Shown piece after piece: positions 26,503-35,206 of a DNA stretch of 64,000 bases (the first letter of the stretch is position 1; the number at the start of each line of letters is the position of its first letter). A program made the position numbers and the translations under genes. This DNA comes from Brevirhabdus sp. (lineage in GTDB: Bacteria; Pseudomonadota; Alphaproteobacteria; Rhodobacterales; Rhodobacteraceae): the NCBI GenBank assembly GCA_024637315.1, contig JAGXFH010000062.1:21835-85834 (forward strand). The letters run 5' to 3'. Under the pieces are notes generated by a model, which saw only the letters and a program-made list of their open reading frames with translations, searched no databases and had not been told where the DNA came from.

Positions 26503-28602
26503 ATGCAGAGCACCGATCAGCCGACTGAACCGCCAGACAACCAACCCGTTGCCGAGCTTCACGATCCGTTGGCGGCCAGCTTTCCCGGCAGTCTTGAAGG
26601 GCGAATTCTGTTCTGGATCGCGGTGGTGTTTTCGGTCTTTCAGATCGCCACGGCCGCGCACCTGATCGACTTTGCCAGTCAGGTGACCCGCGCCTTCCAT
26701 GTCGGCTTTCTCGGCCTCTTGGGGTTTCCGCTGCTGGCGGCCTTGCGTCAAAAGGCCGGCGCCATGCGGGTGGTCGCCTGGGGCATGGCCGCCCTGTGCG
26801 TCGGGGTCGCCCTTTACCAGTGGTGGGAATACACGCCACTGCTGCTTCGCGCCGGTGATCCGCTACCACGGGACATCGTCGTCGGCGTGATTGCGCTTTT
26901 TGTGGTTTTCGCTGCCGCCTGGGCGCTGATGGGCCCCGCCCTTCCGATCATCGCCGGCAGTTTTCTGGCCTACTGCCTGTTCGGAGAGTATCTGCCATCG
27001 CCCCTGAACCACCGCGGCTATGACTTCGCGCAGGTCGTCGATCACATGGCTTATGGGACCGAAGGCATCTACGGCATTCCGACTTATGTATCTTCGACCT
27101 ACATCTTCCTGTTCATCCTGTTCGGCGCATTCCTTGAACGGGCCGGGATGATCCGGCTGTTCACCGACGTTTCGCTGGGGCTGGTTGGCCATCGTCAGGG
27201 CGGAGCGGCAAAGGTGTCGGTGGTCTCGTCCGGTTTGATGGGAACCATATCCGGCTCTGGCGTGGCCAATGTCGTCACGACCGGGCAATTCACGATACCG
27301 CTGATGAAGTCCTTTGGCTATCGCCCTGCCTTCGCAGGCGGGGTCGAGGCGACGGCGTCGATGGGCGGGCAGATCATGCCGCCGGTCATGGGCGCGGTCG
27401 CCTTCATCATGGCAGAAACCCTCGGCGTCGAGTATATCGAGGTCGTGCAGGCCGCGCTGATCCCGGCGATCCTGTATTTCGCTTCGGCCTTCTGGATGGT
27501 CCATCTGGAGGCAGGCCGACACGGGCTCAAGGGCATGTCGGCAGACGAACTGCCCTCGCCATTGAAGGCCATTCGTGAACGCTGGCATCTGATCCTGCCG
27601 CTTGCCGTTCTGGTGTATCTTCTGTTCTCTGGCTACACGCCGCTCTTCGCAGGGACGATCGGACTGGCGCTGACGGTCATGCTGATCCTTGGCGGCTCGG
27701 TGGCGCTTGGCCTGCCCGCCGGGGTGATCCGGATGATCTTCTGGGTTGGTCTTGGCCTGACCGCGGCTGCATTCTTCAAGTACGGCATCACCATCGTGGC
27801 CGCCGCCATTCTGGCGCTGATTTTCGTGAACATATTCGTCAAGGGCGGACACGAGACCTTGGCGATCTGCCGTGACAGTCTGGCCGAAGGCGCGAAGACC
27901 GCGCTGCCGGTCGGCATCGCTTGCGCGCTCGTCGGCGTGATCATCGGCACGATGACGCTGACCGGTGCGGCCAATACCTTTGGCCAGTTCATCGTCTCTG
28001 TCGGCGAAAGCAGCCTGTTCCTGTCGCTGGTGCTGACGATGATCACCTGCATCATACTGGGCATGGGGATTCCGACGATCCCGAACTACATCATCACGTC
28101 TTCCATCGCTGGCCCGGCACTGCTGACGCTTGGCGTGCCGCTGATCGTCAGCCACATGTTCGTCTTCTACTTCGGCATCCTCGCCGATCTCACCCCGCCG
28201 GTGGCGCTTGCCTGTTTTGCGGCGGCACCGATCGCGCGGGAAAGCGGGCTGAAGATCTCGATGGAGGCGATCAAGGTCGCGGCCGCCGGCTTCGTCATTC
28301 CGTTCATGGCGGTCTACACCCCGGCCCTGATGTTGCAGGATGGCGGCCCGTTGGCAGCGTCGATCGGCTACATTCCGGCGGTCGGATATATCGTGCTGAA
28401 GACGCTGCTGGCGATCGGGCTGTGGGGCACGGCGGTCATCGGCTGGCTTGGCCGCAGGCTGAACTGGATGGAAAGGGTTCTGGCGATGTTGGCAGCCTTT
28501 ACGCTGGTCGCGGCCCTGCCGCTGACGGACCAGATCGGCTTTGCCCTCTTTGGTGGTTTCGTCATCCTACTTTGGCAAGCGAGGGTGCGCAGCCCAGCAT
28601 GA
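26503..28602 (+). CDS. TRAP transporter permease, fused 4TM/12TM (DctQM) type
   Basis: The 699-residue inner-membrane protein joins the small and large TRAP subunits, as is usual for TAXI systems. After a polar N terminus of about 45 residues it shows some 18 hydrophobic segments. Typical DctM features are GVANVVTTGQFTIPLMKSFGY, the region ATASMGGQIMPPVMGAVAFIMAE, and LGMGIPTIPNYIITSSI near the end. It follows the receptor gene after 58 nt with GGGAGGG as ribosome site. It overlaps the DUF1850 gene by 4 nt. The transport direction is sodium-coupled import in known members. Confidence 0.92.
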   Translation: MQSTDQPTEPPDNQPVAELHDPLAASFPGSLEGRILFWIAVVFSVFQIATAAHLIDFASQVTRAFHVGFLGLLGFPLLAALRQKAGAMRVVAWGMAALCVGVALYQWWEYTPLLLRAGDPLPRDIVVGVIALFVVFAAAWALMGPALPIIAGSFLAYCLFGEYLPSPLNHRGYDFAQVVDHMAYGTEGIYGIPTYVSSTYIFLFILFGAFLERAGMIRLFTDVSLGLVGHRQGGAAKVSVVSSGLMGTISGSGVANVVTTGQFTIPLMKSFGYRPAFAGGVEATASMGGQIMPPVMGAVAFIMAETLGVEYIEVVQAALIPAILYFASAFWMVHLEAGRHGLKGMSADELPSPLKAIRERWHLILPLAVLVYLLFSGYTPLFAGTIGLALTVMLILGGSVALGLPAGVIRMIFWVGLGLTAAAFFKYGITIVAAAILALIFVNIFVKGGHETLAICRDSLAEGAKTALPVGIACALVGVIIGTMTLTGAANTFGQFIVSVGESSLFLSLVLTMITCIILGMGIPTIPNYIITSSIAGPALLTLGVPLIVSHMFVFYFGILADLTPPVALACFAAAPIARESGLKISMEAIKVAAAGFVIPFMAVYTPALMLQDGGPLAASIGYIPAVGYIVLKTLLAIGLWGTAVIGWLGRRLNWMERVLAMLAAFTLVAALPLTDQIGFALFGGFVILLWQARVRSPA

Positions 28603-28997
28603 GCACCTGCCTGATGATTGCCGCCACCGCGATCCATCTGGCCGCGGCAGAGTTCGACCTGTCCTGGCAGCATTCGGTCGAGAAGACGACCTGGCGCGAA
28701 ACCTGGATGATCAGGGATGGGCTGCTGGAACTGCGCGAGGCTGCCGTCAAGGGATCAGGGGCGGGCATGGATCCCGGCGAGGGCGCAAATTTGCAGGATG
28801 GCTGGTGGGTCTGGGCGCCCAAACCGCTGGCCGTGGAGGCTCTGGTTCTGGCGGCGTCCGGAGCAACCAACGGCGGCTGGCGTCTTTGCAGTAGCGGCGC
28901 CTGCCATGACATCGGCGGCGACGCCGGTGCGCCCTTGAACATTTCGGTATGTGCGTCAAACGTCTCGCCTAGTGAAAATCCCGAGACCTCGGAATGA
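28599..28997 (+). CDS. DUF1850 domain protein of the TRAP operon
   Basis: A 132-residue protein beginning at an ATG that overlaps the TRAP permease stop (ATGA), hence translationally coupled. The conserved DUF1850 stretch is visible: FDLSWQHSVEKTTWRETW, then LLELREAAVKGSGAGMDPGEGA. DUF1850 proteins accompany TAXI-TRAP permeases in many bacteria and their role is not established. A short hydrophobic start (CLMIAATAIHLAAA) may serve as membrane anchor or signal. The 3' end overlaps the convergent dnaE2 gene by 29 nt. Confidence 0.8.
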   Translation: MSTCLMIAATAIHLAAAEFDLSWQHSVEKTTWRETWMIRDGLLELREAAVKGSGAGMDPGEGANLQDGWWVWAPKPLAVEALVLAASGATNGGWRLCSSGACHDIGGDAGAPLNISVCASNVSPSENPETSE

Positions 28998-31900
28998 TCC
29001 GGGCATTTCGCGGATGCCTGTGCCGGGCTGATGTCAAAGGTCTCAGTACGTGGTCGGCCCGAGCGACCTGTATCGCCAGCCGATCGTTCGACAGACCGTC
29101 CAAAGCATCGGTTCGATCCTTCAAATGGTGTGCAACAATATGGATGACATCGTCGTCGCGTTGGACATGGCCACGCACATCAATCAGTCGCGCGCCCATG
29201 ATGACCTTGCGGTATCGAGTCATCACTTTGGGCCAGACGACAAGATTGGCGACACCGGTTTCATCCTCAAGCGTGATGAAGCACACCCCTTTCGCACTGC
29301 CGGGGCGCTGCCGGATCAAAACGATCCCGGCCAGCGAGATCGGCTGACCGTTGCGTGTCTTCGGCAAATTGCCCGCCGCTGTATAGTTCTGGCGGGTCAT
29401 GCTTTTGCGCAGGAAGAACATCGGATGTGCCTTCAACGACAGGCGCATGGTCTGGTAATCCGCGACCACATGTTCGCAGATCGGCATTTGCGGCAGGCTG
29501 ACGGCAACCTCGCCACCCTCATCTCGGGTGTCAGAGCCGGAGAAGAGCGGCAAATCAGGCGCATCCCTCAAAGCCCGCGCGTTCCAAAGGGCCTGCCGCC
29601 GGTCCAGTGACATGGACCGGACTGCGTCCGCAGCGGCGAGATTGCGTATCGTGCTGGCACTGATCCCGGCGCGTGCCTTGAGGTCTTCAAGATCGACATA
29701 AGGCATTGTTCGAACCGCCGTGATCCTGTTGGCAACCTCCTTTCTGATCCCGTCCGCCTGCCGGAACCCCAACCGCACCGCGAACCTTTCATGCCCGGCA
29801 GGCTCCAGCGTATTGTCCCATTCGCTGTAATTCACATCCGGCGGGCGCACCTCGACCCCGTGCTCGCGGGCGTCTCGCACGATCTGCGCGGGGGCATAGA
29901 ACCCCATCGGTTGAGAGTTCAGCAAGGCCGCCGCAAAGACATCCGGGTAGTGATGCTTGATCCAACTCGAAATGTAGACCAACAGGGCGAAACTGGCAGC
30001 ATGGCTTTCAGGAAACCCATAATCCCCGAACCCCTTGATCTGATTGAAACATCGATACGCGAACTCGGTGTCATAGCCCCGCTCGATCATCCGCCCGACC
30101 ATTTTTTCCTCCAGCTCTCCGATCGTGCCGCGCGACCGGAAGGTCGCCATGGCCTTGCGCAGCTGATTGGCTTCCTCGGGAGAGAACCGGGCCGCGACCA
30201 TTGCGATCTTCATGGCCTGTTCTTGAAAGATCGGCACGCCAAGGGTGCGTTTGAGGATGTTTTCCAATTCTTTCGGATCATGCTCTGGCCCCGGCGACGG
30301 ATAGTGTTCCGGCTCTTTCCCGCTCCGGCGGCGCAGATAGGGATGCACCATATCGCCCTGGATGGGGCCGGGGCGCACGATGGCGACCTCGATCACCAGA
30401 TCGTAGAATTGGCGCGGCTTCAGGCGCGGCAGCATGTTCATCTGCGCCCGGCTTTCCACCTGGAATACCCCGACGGAATCGGCCTTGCAGAGCATGTCAT
30501 AGACGGCCGGGTCCTCTTTTGGCACCGTTGCCAGATCGAAACGCTGACCATAATGCGCGTCGATCAGATCGAACGCCTTGTGGATGCAGGTCAGCATTCC
30601 CAGTGCCAGTACATCAACCTTGAGAATGCGTAATTCGTCGATATCGTCCTTGTCCCATTCGATGAAGCTACGCTCTGGCATCGCGCCGTTGCCGATGGGT
30701 ACGGTCTGGGTCAGCGGATTCTGCGTCAGAATGAACCCACCCACATGCTGGCTGAGGTGGCGGGGCATTCCGATCATCTGGTCCGCCAGCTTGATCGTTC
30801 GCGTCATGAGGGTATCGTTGAGATCGAGTCCCGCCTCCGCTGCCTCTGCCGCGCCAACCTTTTTCCCGGCACTGCCCCAGATGGTCCTGGCCAGCGCCGA
30901 GGTAATATCTTCGCTCAATCCCATGACCTTGCCGACTTCACGGATCGCCATACGCGGGCGGTAGTGAATGACGGTTGCACAGAGGCCGGCGCGGTCACGG
31001 CCGTATTTCTTGTAAATGTGCTGGATCACCTCCTCGCGCCGTTCATGCTCAAAATCCACGTCAATATCGGGAGGTTCCCGGCGTTCCTCGGAAATGAACC
31101 GTTCAAACAGCAGGTCATGCTTCGAGGGATCTACAGCGGTGATACCCAGAACGTAACAAACCGCAGAATTGGCGGCGGACCCGCGCCCCTGGCAAAGGAT
31201 TGGCGGGCTGACTTCATGCCGTGCAAATTGAATGACATCGTGGATTGTAAGAAAATATTGTGCGATGTTGAGTTTCCTGATCATCGCCAGTTCCTTTTCC
31301 AGAACAGCATGGATCCTATCAGGGACGCCTGCGGGATAGCGCCGCGCCGCGCCCTGCCATGTCAGTTCCGCCAGATAGTCCTGCGGTGTGCGGCCTTCGG
31401 GAACAGTTTCCTGCGGGTATTCGTAGGCCAGTTCCGCAAGGTTGAACCGGCAGGCATCGGCAACCTCTCGCGTAGCGCGGATCGCATGCGGCCAATCGGC
31501 GAAAAGCTTCAGCATCTGTGCGGGGGATTTCAGGTGCCGTTCGGCGTTGGCATTCAGCAGGAAACCCGCTTTCGCGATGGTCGTCTTGTTCAGGATACAT
31601 GTCATCACGTCCTGCAATGGACGGCGATCAGGGGCATGGTAATGCACGTCATTCGTGGCGAGGATCGACAGGCCATGCTGTCTTGCCAGATTGTCCAGCC
31701 GATTGATCCGCGCCCGGTCATCGCCTCGGTACAGATAGCTGGCCGCGATATGCCGAAGGGTTGGCAAAGCGCGGGGCAAAATCCGCAGATTGATGGCGAA
31801 CTGGTCAAGGTCATCCTCTGGCAGAACGATCAACTGCACACCCGTGGCGTGGGCGGCCAGATCATCCAGGGTGAGGTCGCAGACGCCCTTCGCCTGCCAG

Positions 31901-32277
31901 TCGCCATTCACGTCCTGCATCTTGCCTTTCGAGAGCAACGTGCAAAGCCGCCCATAGGCTGCCCGGTCACGTGGGTAGGCCAGAAACGCCACGCCGGTAA
32001 CAAGTTGCAGGCGGCATCCGATCACCGGGCGCAGGTTGGCCTTCCTGGTTTCGGCATGCAGCCGGACCACACCGGCCATCGTATTGAGATCGGCAATGCC
32101 GATGGCGTCATAGCCAAGCGCCCAGGCGGTCGCGGCCAGATCCACAGCATCCGAGGCACCGCGCAGGAATGAAAAGCAACTTGTGACGCCAAGCTCCACG
32201 AAGGGCATGCGTGGATTTTGGGGAAAACCGCCTTCGGGCAGGGTGCGCCGCGGCTTGCGATTGTCGTTTTCCGGCAT
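28969..32277 (-). CDS. dnaE2: Error-prone DNA polymerase DnaE2 (ImuC)
   Basis: Catalytic subunit of the SOS mutasome, a C-family polymerase that works with ImuA and ImuB in translesion synthesis. The 1102-residue protein has an N-terminal PHP domain (FVELGVTSCFSFLRGASDA, then IGIADLNTMAGVVRLH), the polymerase core with PPDIDVDFEHERREEVIQ carrying the catalytic aspartates, and a C-terminal OB-fold region (LAGIVLIRQRPGSAKG, FITLEDETG). The start shares one nucleotide with the imuB stop (TGATG). It is the last gene of the LexA-box-preceded cassette and overlaps the convergent DUF1850 gene. Confidence 0.95.
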   Translation of the reverse strand: MPENDNRKPRRTLPEGGFPQNPRMPFVELGVTSCFSFLRGASDAVDLAATAWALGYDAIGIADLNTMAGVVRLHAETRKANLRPVIGCRLQLVTGVAFLAYPRDRAAYGRLCTLLSKGKMQDVNGDWQAKGVCDLTLDDLAAHATGVQLIVLPEDDLDQFAINLRILPRALPTLRHIAASYLYRGDDRARINRLDNLARQHGLSILATNDVHYHAPDRRPLQDVMTCILNKTTIAKAGFLLNANAERHLKSPAQMLKLFADWPHAIRATREVADACRFNLAELAYEYPQETVPEGRTPQDYLAELTWQGAARRYPAGVPDRIHAVLEKELAMIRKLNIAQYFLTIHDVIQFARHEVSPPILCQGRGSAANSAVCYVLGITAVDPSKHDLLFERFISEERREPPDIDVDFEHERREEVIQHIYKKYGRDRAGLCATVIHYRPRMAIREVGKVMGLSEDITSALARTIWGSAGKKVGAAEAAEAGLDLNDTLMTRTIKLADQMIGMPRHLSQHVGGFILTQNPLTQTVPIGNGAMPERSFIEWDKDDIDELRILKVDVLALGMLTCIHKAFDLIDAHYGQRFDLATVPKEDPAVYDMLCKADSVGVFQVESRAQMNMLPRLKPRQFYDLVIEVAIVRPGPIQGDMVHPYLRRRSGKEPEHYPSPGPEHDPKELENILKRTLGVPIFQEQAMKIAMVAARFSPEEANQLRKAMATFRSRGTIGELEEKMVGRMIERGYDTEFAYRCFNQIKGFGDYGFPESHAASFALLVYISSWIKHHYPDVFAAALLNSQPMGFYAPAQIVRDAREHGVEVRPPDVNYSEWDNTLEPAGHERFAVRLGFRQADGIRKEVANRITAVRTMPYVDLEDLKARAGISASTIRNLAAADAVRSMSLDRRQALWNARALRDAPDLPLFSGSDTRDEGGEVAVSLPQMPICEHVVADYQTMRLSLKAHPMFFLRKSMTRQNYTAAGNLPKTRNGQPISLAGIVLIRQRPGSAKGVCFITLEDETGVANLVVWPKVMTRYRKVIMGARLIDVRGHVQRDDDVIHIVAHHLKDRTDALDGLSNDRLAIQVARADHVLRPLTSARHRHPRNARIIPRSRDFH

Positions 32278-33809
32278 CAGGCAAACATCCCGTGCACGAA
32301 CCAGCGCGGGTCACCGCCGCGACCGTCATCATGCAACCCCTCGCGGTACAGCCAGAACCGACGGCCGGTATGATCTTCTGCCTTGAAGTAATCGCGCAAC
32401 CGCGTACCGGGCTTGTCGACCCACCATTCCGGCGCGATCCTTTCGGGGCCGGCATAACGGGTGATCCGATGTGTCTGCCGCCGCCAGATGAACTGGACGG
32501 GCGGGCCTTCGGGGACGGCATAAAGCACGCGCACCTCTTCGGGATGCTCCAACAACCGGATCGGACGTTCCCTTGACACCTGTGACGCAGCCGCTTGCGT
32601 GTCTCCAATCGCGCGGGTCCACCCTTCCGCCCGTTCAGGCACATGGCTTTCGCGCAAGACCGGGCGGGTGACGAACCGCGCCCCGAACCGGGCCGTCAGA
32701 CGGTCGATCAGACGTGCAAGCTGCAGATCTCCGTCCGCCCCGCCATCAAGCCGGGTCTGGACAATATCCACCGCTTCGACGGCGCCGGCTTCCAGCGTGA
32801 TCAGGTCGAACCCGAAACCTGGATTGATGCGTTCAAGCTTGTCATAGAAGAGACGCCGCAGATGATCGGCATCCCGACTGGGCGCAGACGTTGCCACGTT
32901 GACCGTGCTGACCTCTCCATCGGTGCGATAGACGGCAAGATGAAGATGGCGGCAGCCGAAACCCCTTTGCGCCAGTTGAGCGCACAAATCGTGGCAGAGT
33001 GCCGCAAGATACGGCGCCGGATCCAGTATCGGCTCTGGCAAGCGGCTTTGCGCCCGAAACCTCGGCAGCGCCTCGACACTTGAAACCGGTTCGGCAAGGC
33101 GTCCCATGGCCTGATCAAGCCGGAGTACCGGGTTATCCGGCAGATCGGCGCGCACGAAGCGACGGGTAAGAGGCAGTCGAGGCATGTCGGCCAGGGCGCC
33201 AATCGTTTTCAGCCCCAGACGACGCAGAAGCAGCACGGTTTCGTCGCCAAGTCGCAATGCCGGCACGGACAATGGAGCAAGCTGCGAGGCAATCTGATCG
33301 GCACTGCAAATCTGCCGCACACCGCCATACCGCGCCAGCGCCCAGGCCGCCCCCCAAGTCGGCGCCACCCCAAGCCCGGCAGTCAGGCCAAGCAGGGACA
33401 GACGGGTTTCCATCTCGACCAGCATCGCCGCCTCTCCCCCCCAAAGATGGTCCGACCCTGTCGTATCCAGCACCAGCCCGTCCGGACCATCCGCAACCGT
33501 CCACGGGCACCAGCGCCGCGCCCAAAGGACCAGCCGATCAAGCGCGGCCCTGTCCCCCTCTGTATCGGCATATTCCACGCGCAGATCGGGGCAAAGCGCC
33601 CGCATATCCACCACCCGGGCCCGCATGCGGAGACCTGCAATCCGGGCGGCCCGGTTGGCGGCATGGATAACCGGCCCGTGCTGCCCTTCGGTGGCCAGCA
33701 CCATCGGCACCTCATCCGGCGGCGCGTCGCCGGATCGCTCCATCACTCTCTGCCACCGCTCCATCGCGAAATGGGGCAGAAAAATCGACACGATCCGCCG
33801 CGCTGTCAT
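32277..33809 (-). CDS. imuB: ImuB, Y-family polymerase-like protein
   Basis: A 510-residue Y-family-related protein that acts as the hub of the ImuA-ImuB-DnaE2 mutasome, binding the beta clamp; characterised ImuB proteins lack polymerase activity. The N terminus RRIVSIFLPHFAMERWQR and the segment LVLDTTGSDHLWGGEAAML correspond to the palm region, LRRLGLKTIGALADMPRLPLTRRF to the helix-hairpin-helix of the thumb. The C-terminal third is the ImuB-specific extension. It overlaps imuA by 98 nt and dnaE2 by 1 nt, so all three are co-expressed. Confidence 0.93.
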   Translation of the reverse strand: MTARRIVSIFLPHFAMERWQRVMERSGDAPPDEVPMVLATEGQHGPVIHAANRAARIAGLRMRARVVDMRALCPDLRVEYADTEGDRAALDRLVLWARRWCPWTVADGPDGLVLDTTGSDHLWGGEAAMLVEMETRLSLLGLTAGLGVAPTWGAAWALARYGGVRQICSADQIASQLAPLSVPALRLGDETVLLLRRLGLKTIGALADMPRLPLTRRFVRADLPDNPVLRLDQAMGRLAEPVSSVEALPRFRAQSRLPEPILDPAPYLAALCHDLCAQLAQRGFGCRHLHLAVYRTDGEVSTVNVATSAPSRDADHLRRLFYDKLERINPGFGFDLITLEAGAVEAVDIVQTRLDGGADGDLQLARLIDRLTARFGARFVTRPVLRESHVPERAEGWTRAIGDTQAAASQVSRERPIRLLEHPEEVRVLYAVPEGPPVQFIWRRQTHRITRYAGPERIAPEWWVDKPGTRLRDYFKAEDHTGRRFWLYREGLHDDGRGGDPRWFVHGMFA

Positions 33810-34398
33810 AGCGGGCGACCCATGTTCCCGGTCGCGAGTGGCGAGAGCGAAACAGGTCCACCCGCCACTGCGGATCGCCGGGCGCTACCGGATCGTGGGG
33901 ATGCGGGGCCGAAGGCATCGACGCCACCCGCCAGCGCTCCCGTGCCGCACTGAGATCGGGGTTTGTGGCGCGCCGGATCAGCCAGCAGGGAATTCCATTT
34001 GCCTCGGATCGCAGCGCCAGCCGCTTTGTCGCGGTGAAACCAAGCGCAGGCGGTTCTCCCCAGACCTCTCCGATCACGGCCGCAAGGCCCTTGCAGCGCA
34101 ACCCATCCTCCATCGCCAGAAGAACATCGACAGCGCGGGTGACATCCACCCGCAGGATCGGCCAGCGCCGATTGAGCCCGGGCAGATAAAACCGTCCGGC
34201 TTCCTTTCCGGACAACCTGTCCTGAACCCATAGAACCGGTTGTGCGCTGCGCTGGATACGCGAAAGAATAAACCCGACGGCCCCCGCATCCACGGCGCTT
34301 TCGGGAAACATCTCGGACAGGCTTCTGGACTGGCCAATAGTCCTTGTGTCCAGCTGGTTTTGATTGGCAGATTGCCGCGATGCAAAAAGGTAAGACAT
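33712..34398 (-). CDS. imuA: ImuA-like SOS mutagenesis protein
   Basis: A RecA-like accessory protein of the mutasome, 228 residues. The visible conserved region is a degenerate ATPase fold: GAVGFILSRIQRSAQPVLWV, the segment RPILRVDVTRAVDVLLAMED, and LIRRATNPDLSAARERWRV, followed by the C-terminal WRVDLFRSRHSRPGTWVARYD. I place the start at the ATG at 34398 (MSYLFASRQ); the frame extends to 34464, but that longer form would put the LexA operator inside the coding region and the preceding residues are atypical. The last 98 nt overlap imuB. Confidence 0.85.
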   Translation of the reverse strand: MSYLFASRQSANQNQLDTRTIGQSRSLSEMFPESAVDAGAVGFILSRIQRSAQPVLWVQDRLSGKEAGRFYLPGLNRRWPILRVDVTRAVDVLLAMEDGLRCKGLAAVIGEVWGEPPALGFTATKRLALRSEANGIPCWLIRRATNPDLSAARERWRVASMPSAPHPHDPVAPGDPQWRVDLFRSRHSRPGTWVARYDSAADRVDFSAPFRDGAVAESDGAIRRRAAG

Positions 34399-34424
34399 GC
34401 ACTGCACAGAGAATCCCGATAAAT

Positions 34425-34439
34425 GTTCTCTGTTTGTTC
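34425..34439 (-). promoter_or_regulatory. LexA operator of the imuA-imuB-dnaE2 operon
   Basis: GTTC, 7 nt, GTTC on the plus strand (GAAC-N7-GAAC on the coding strand) exactly matches the direct-repeat SOS box of alphaproteobacteria. It is 27 nt upstream of the imuA start codon chosen here. Confidence 0.85.
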
Positions 34440-34760
34440 TAAAGAAATGCCGGTGATCCGTCAAATCATCTGAACGTCATCGGGTGGGGCTGCCTTGCCC
34501 GCCCGAATCCCTCGCCAGCGTCCCCGATTGTATCGCCCAGACACAATCCGCCCTGGACCCGCTGTTCAGACGTGTTGATCCGCACCGCGACGGGCTGATC
34601 CTGTTGCACTGACGCACGGCGCGCGAGCGCTCTTTCATGGCAAGGCGGATGTCCTCGGACCGCTCGGTCAAGCCTCGCTGATCCTGCCGACAGCCGTGAA
34701 ATGCTTCGTGTTCAACGAAACCCCACCACTCGCCCTGATCGAGGGGACCTCAAGCCCAAA
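34440..34760 (+). other. Gene-free stretch with a possible decayed coding remnant
   Basis: No intact gene is supported here. Two plus-strand frames look like one broken coding sequence: frame A from 34487 reads GLPCPPESLASVPDCIAQ and on to a stop at 34610; frame B continues about where it ends with ARALFHGKADVLGPLGQAS and SLILPTAVKCFVF until it enters the hairpin at 34761. A single shift near 34605-34620 would join them. I do not recognise the family, and it could be chance. Confidence 0.25.
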
Positions 34761-34790
34761 AGCCGCCAGAGTCTACTGACTCTGGCGGCT
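34752..34790 (-). terminator. Terminator hairpin downstream of csbD
   Basis: A perfect 13-bp stem (AGCCGCCAGAGTC with GACTCTGGCGGCT, 4-nt loop TACT) lies 40 nt beyond the csbD stop. On the minus strand it is followed by TTTGGGCTT, a short U-tract; on the plus strand no T run follows. Confidence 0.6.
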
Positions 34791-34830
34791 GGCTTGTCCG
34801 ATGGGTTGGAACATCCGAAGGACAGATGGA

Positions 34831-35025
34831 TCAGGAGTCCAAGAAGCGATCCACTTCCTCGCGGGCCTCTTCCTTGGTCTTGCCGTAGCGCTCCTGGATC
34901 TTGCCTTCCAGCTGCTCACGGTTCCCCTCGATCCGGTCGAGGTCGTCATCCGTCAGATCGCCCCACTTTTCCTGCAATTTGCCCCTCATCTGTTTCCAGT
35001 TTCCTTTGATTTGGTCCCAGTTCAT
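34831..35025 (-). CDS. CsbD family stress protein
   Basis: A 64-residue hydrophilic, highly charged protein of the CsbD family, a widespread general-stress marker of unknown biochemical function. The hallmark start MNWDQIKGNWKQMRGKLQEKWG and the repeated GKIQERYGKTKEEA are clear. The ATG at 35025 is preceded by AAAGGATG. An EcfG-type promoter lies 38-62 nt upstream, the usual distance, so it should be induced through the PhyR-NepR-EcfG cascade encoded 4 kb away. It is divergent from the PRC-barrel gene, which has its own EcfG site. Confidence 0.93.
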   Translation of the reverse strand: MNWDQIKGNWKQMRGKLQEKWGDLTDDDLDRIEGNREQLEGKIQERYGKTKEEAREEVDRFLDS

Positions 35026-35062
35026 TTTGACATCCTTTCCTGTGATGCGTGGTGTGCGCATT

Positions 35063-35087
35063 AACGCCTCTTGCCACCATTGGTTCC
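35063..35087 (-). promoter_or_regulatory. EcfG-type promoter of csbD
   Basis: On the minus strand GGAAC (35087-35083), a 16-nt spacer, then CGTT (35066-35063). This is the exact consensus for alphaproteobacterial EcfG sigma factors, 38 nt ahead of the csbD start codon. Confidence 0.85.
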
Positions 35088-35132
35088 CATTTTCGACGGT
35101 CGGCATGTTCCTGCCGATCGTCCCGGCGGCGC

Positions 35133-35157
35133 GGAACCAAGCCCTCCCCGGAGGGTT
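35133..35157 (+). promoter_or_regulatory. EcfG-type promoter of the acidic PRC-barrel gene
   Basis: GGAAC (35133-35137), 16-nt spacer, GGTT (35154-35157), 50 nt before the start codon at 35207. It matches the EcfG consensus except for G in place of the first C of the -10. Confidence 0.78.
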
Positions 35158-35206
35158 AAACTTCCATCGAAGCGCTGCACTGCGGCGCGGAAAAAAGGAG
35201 AATGAT

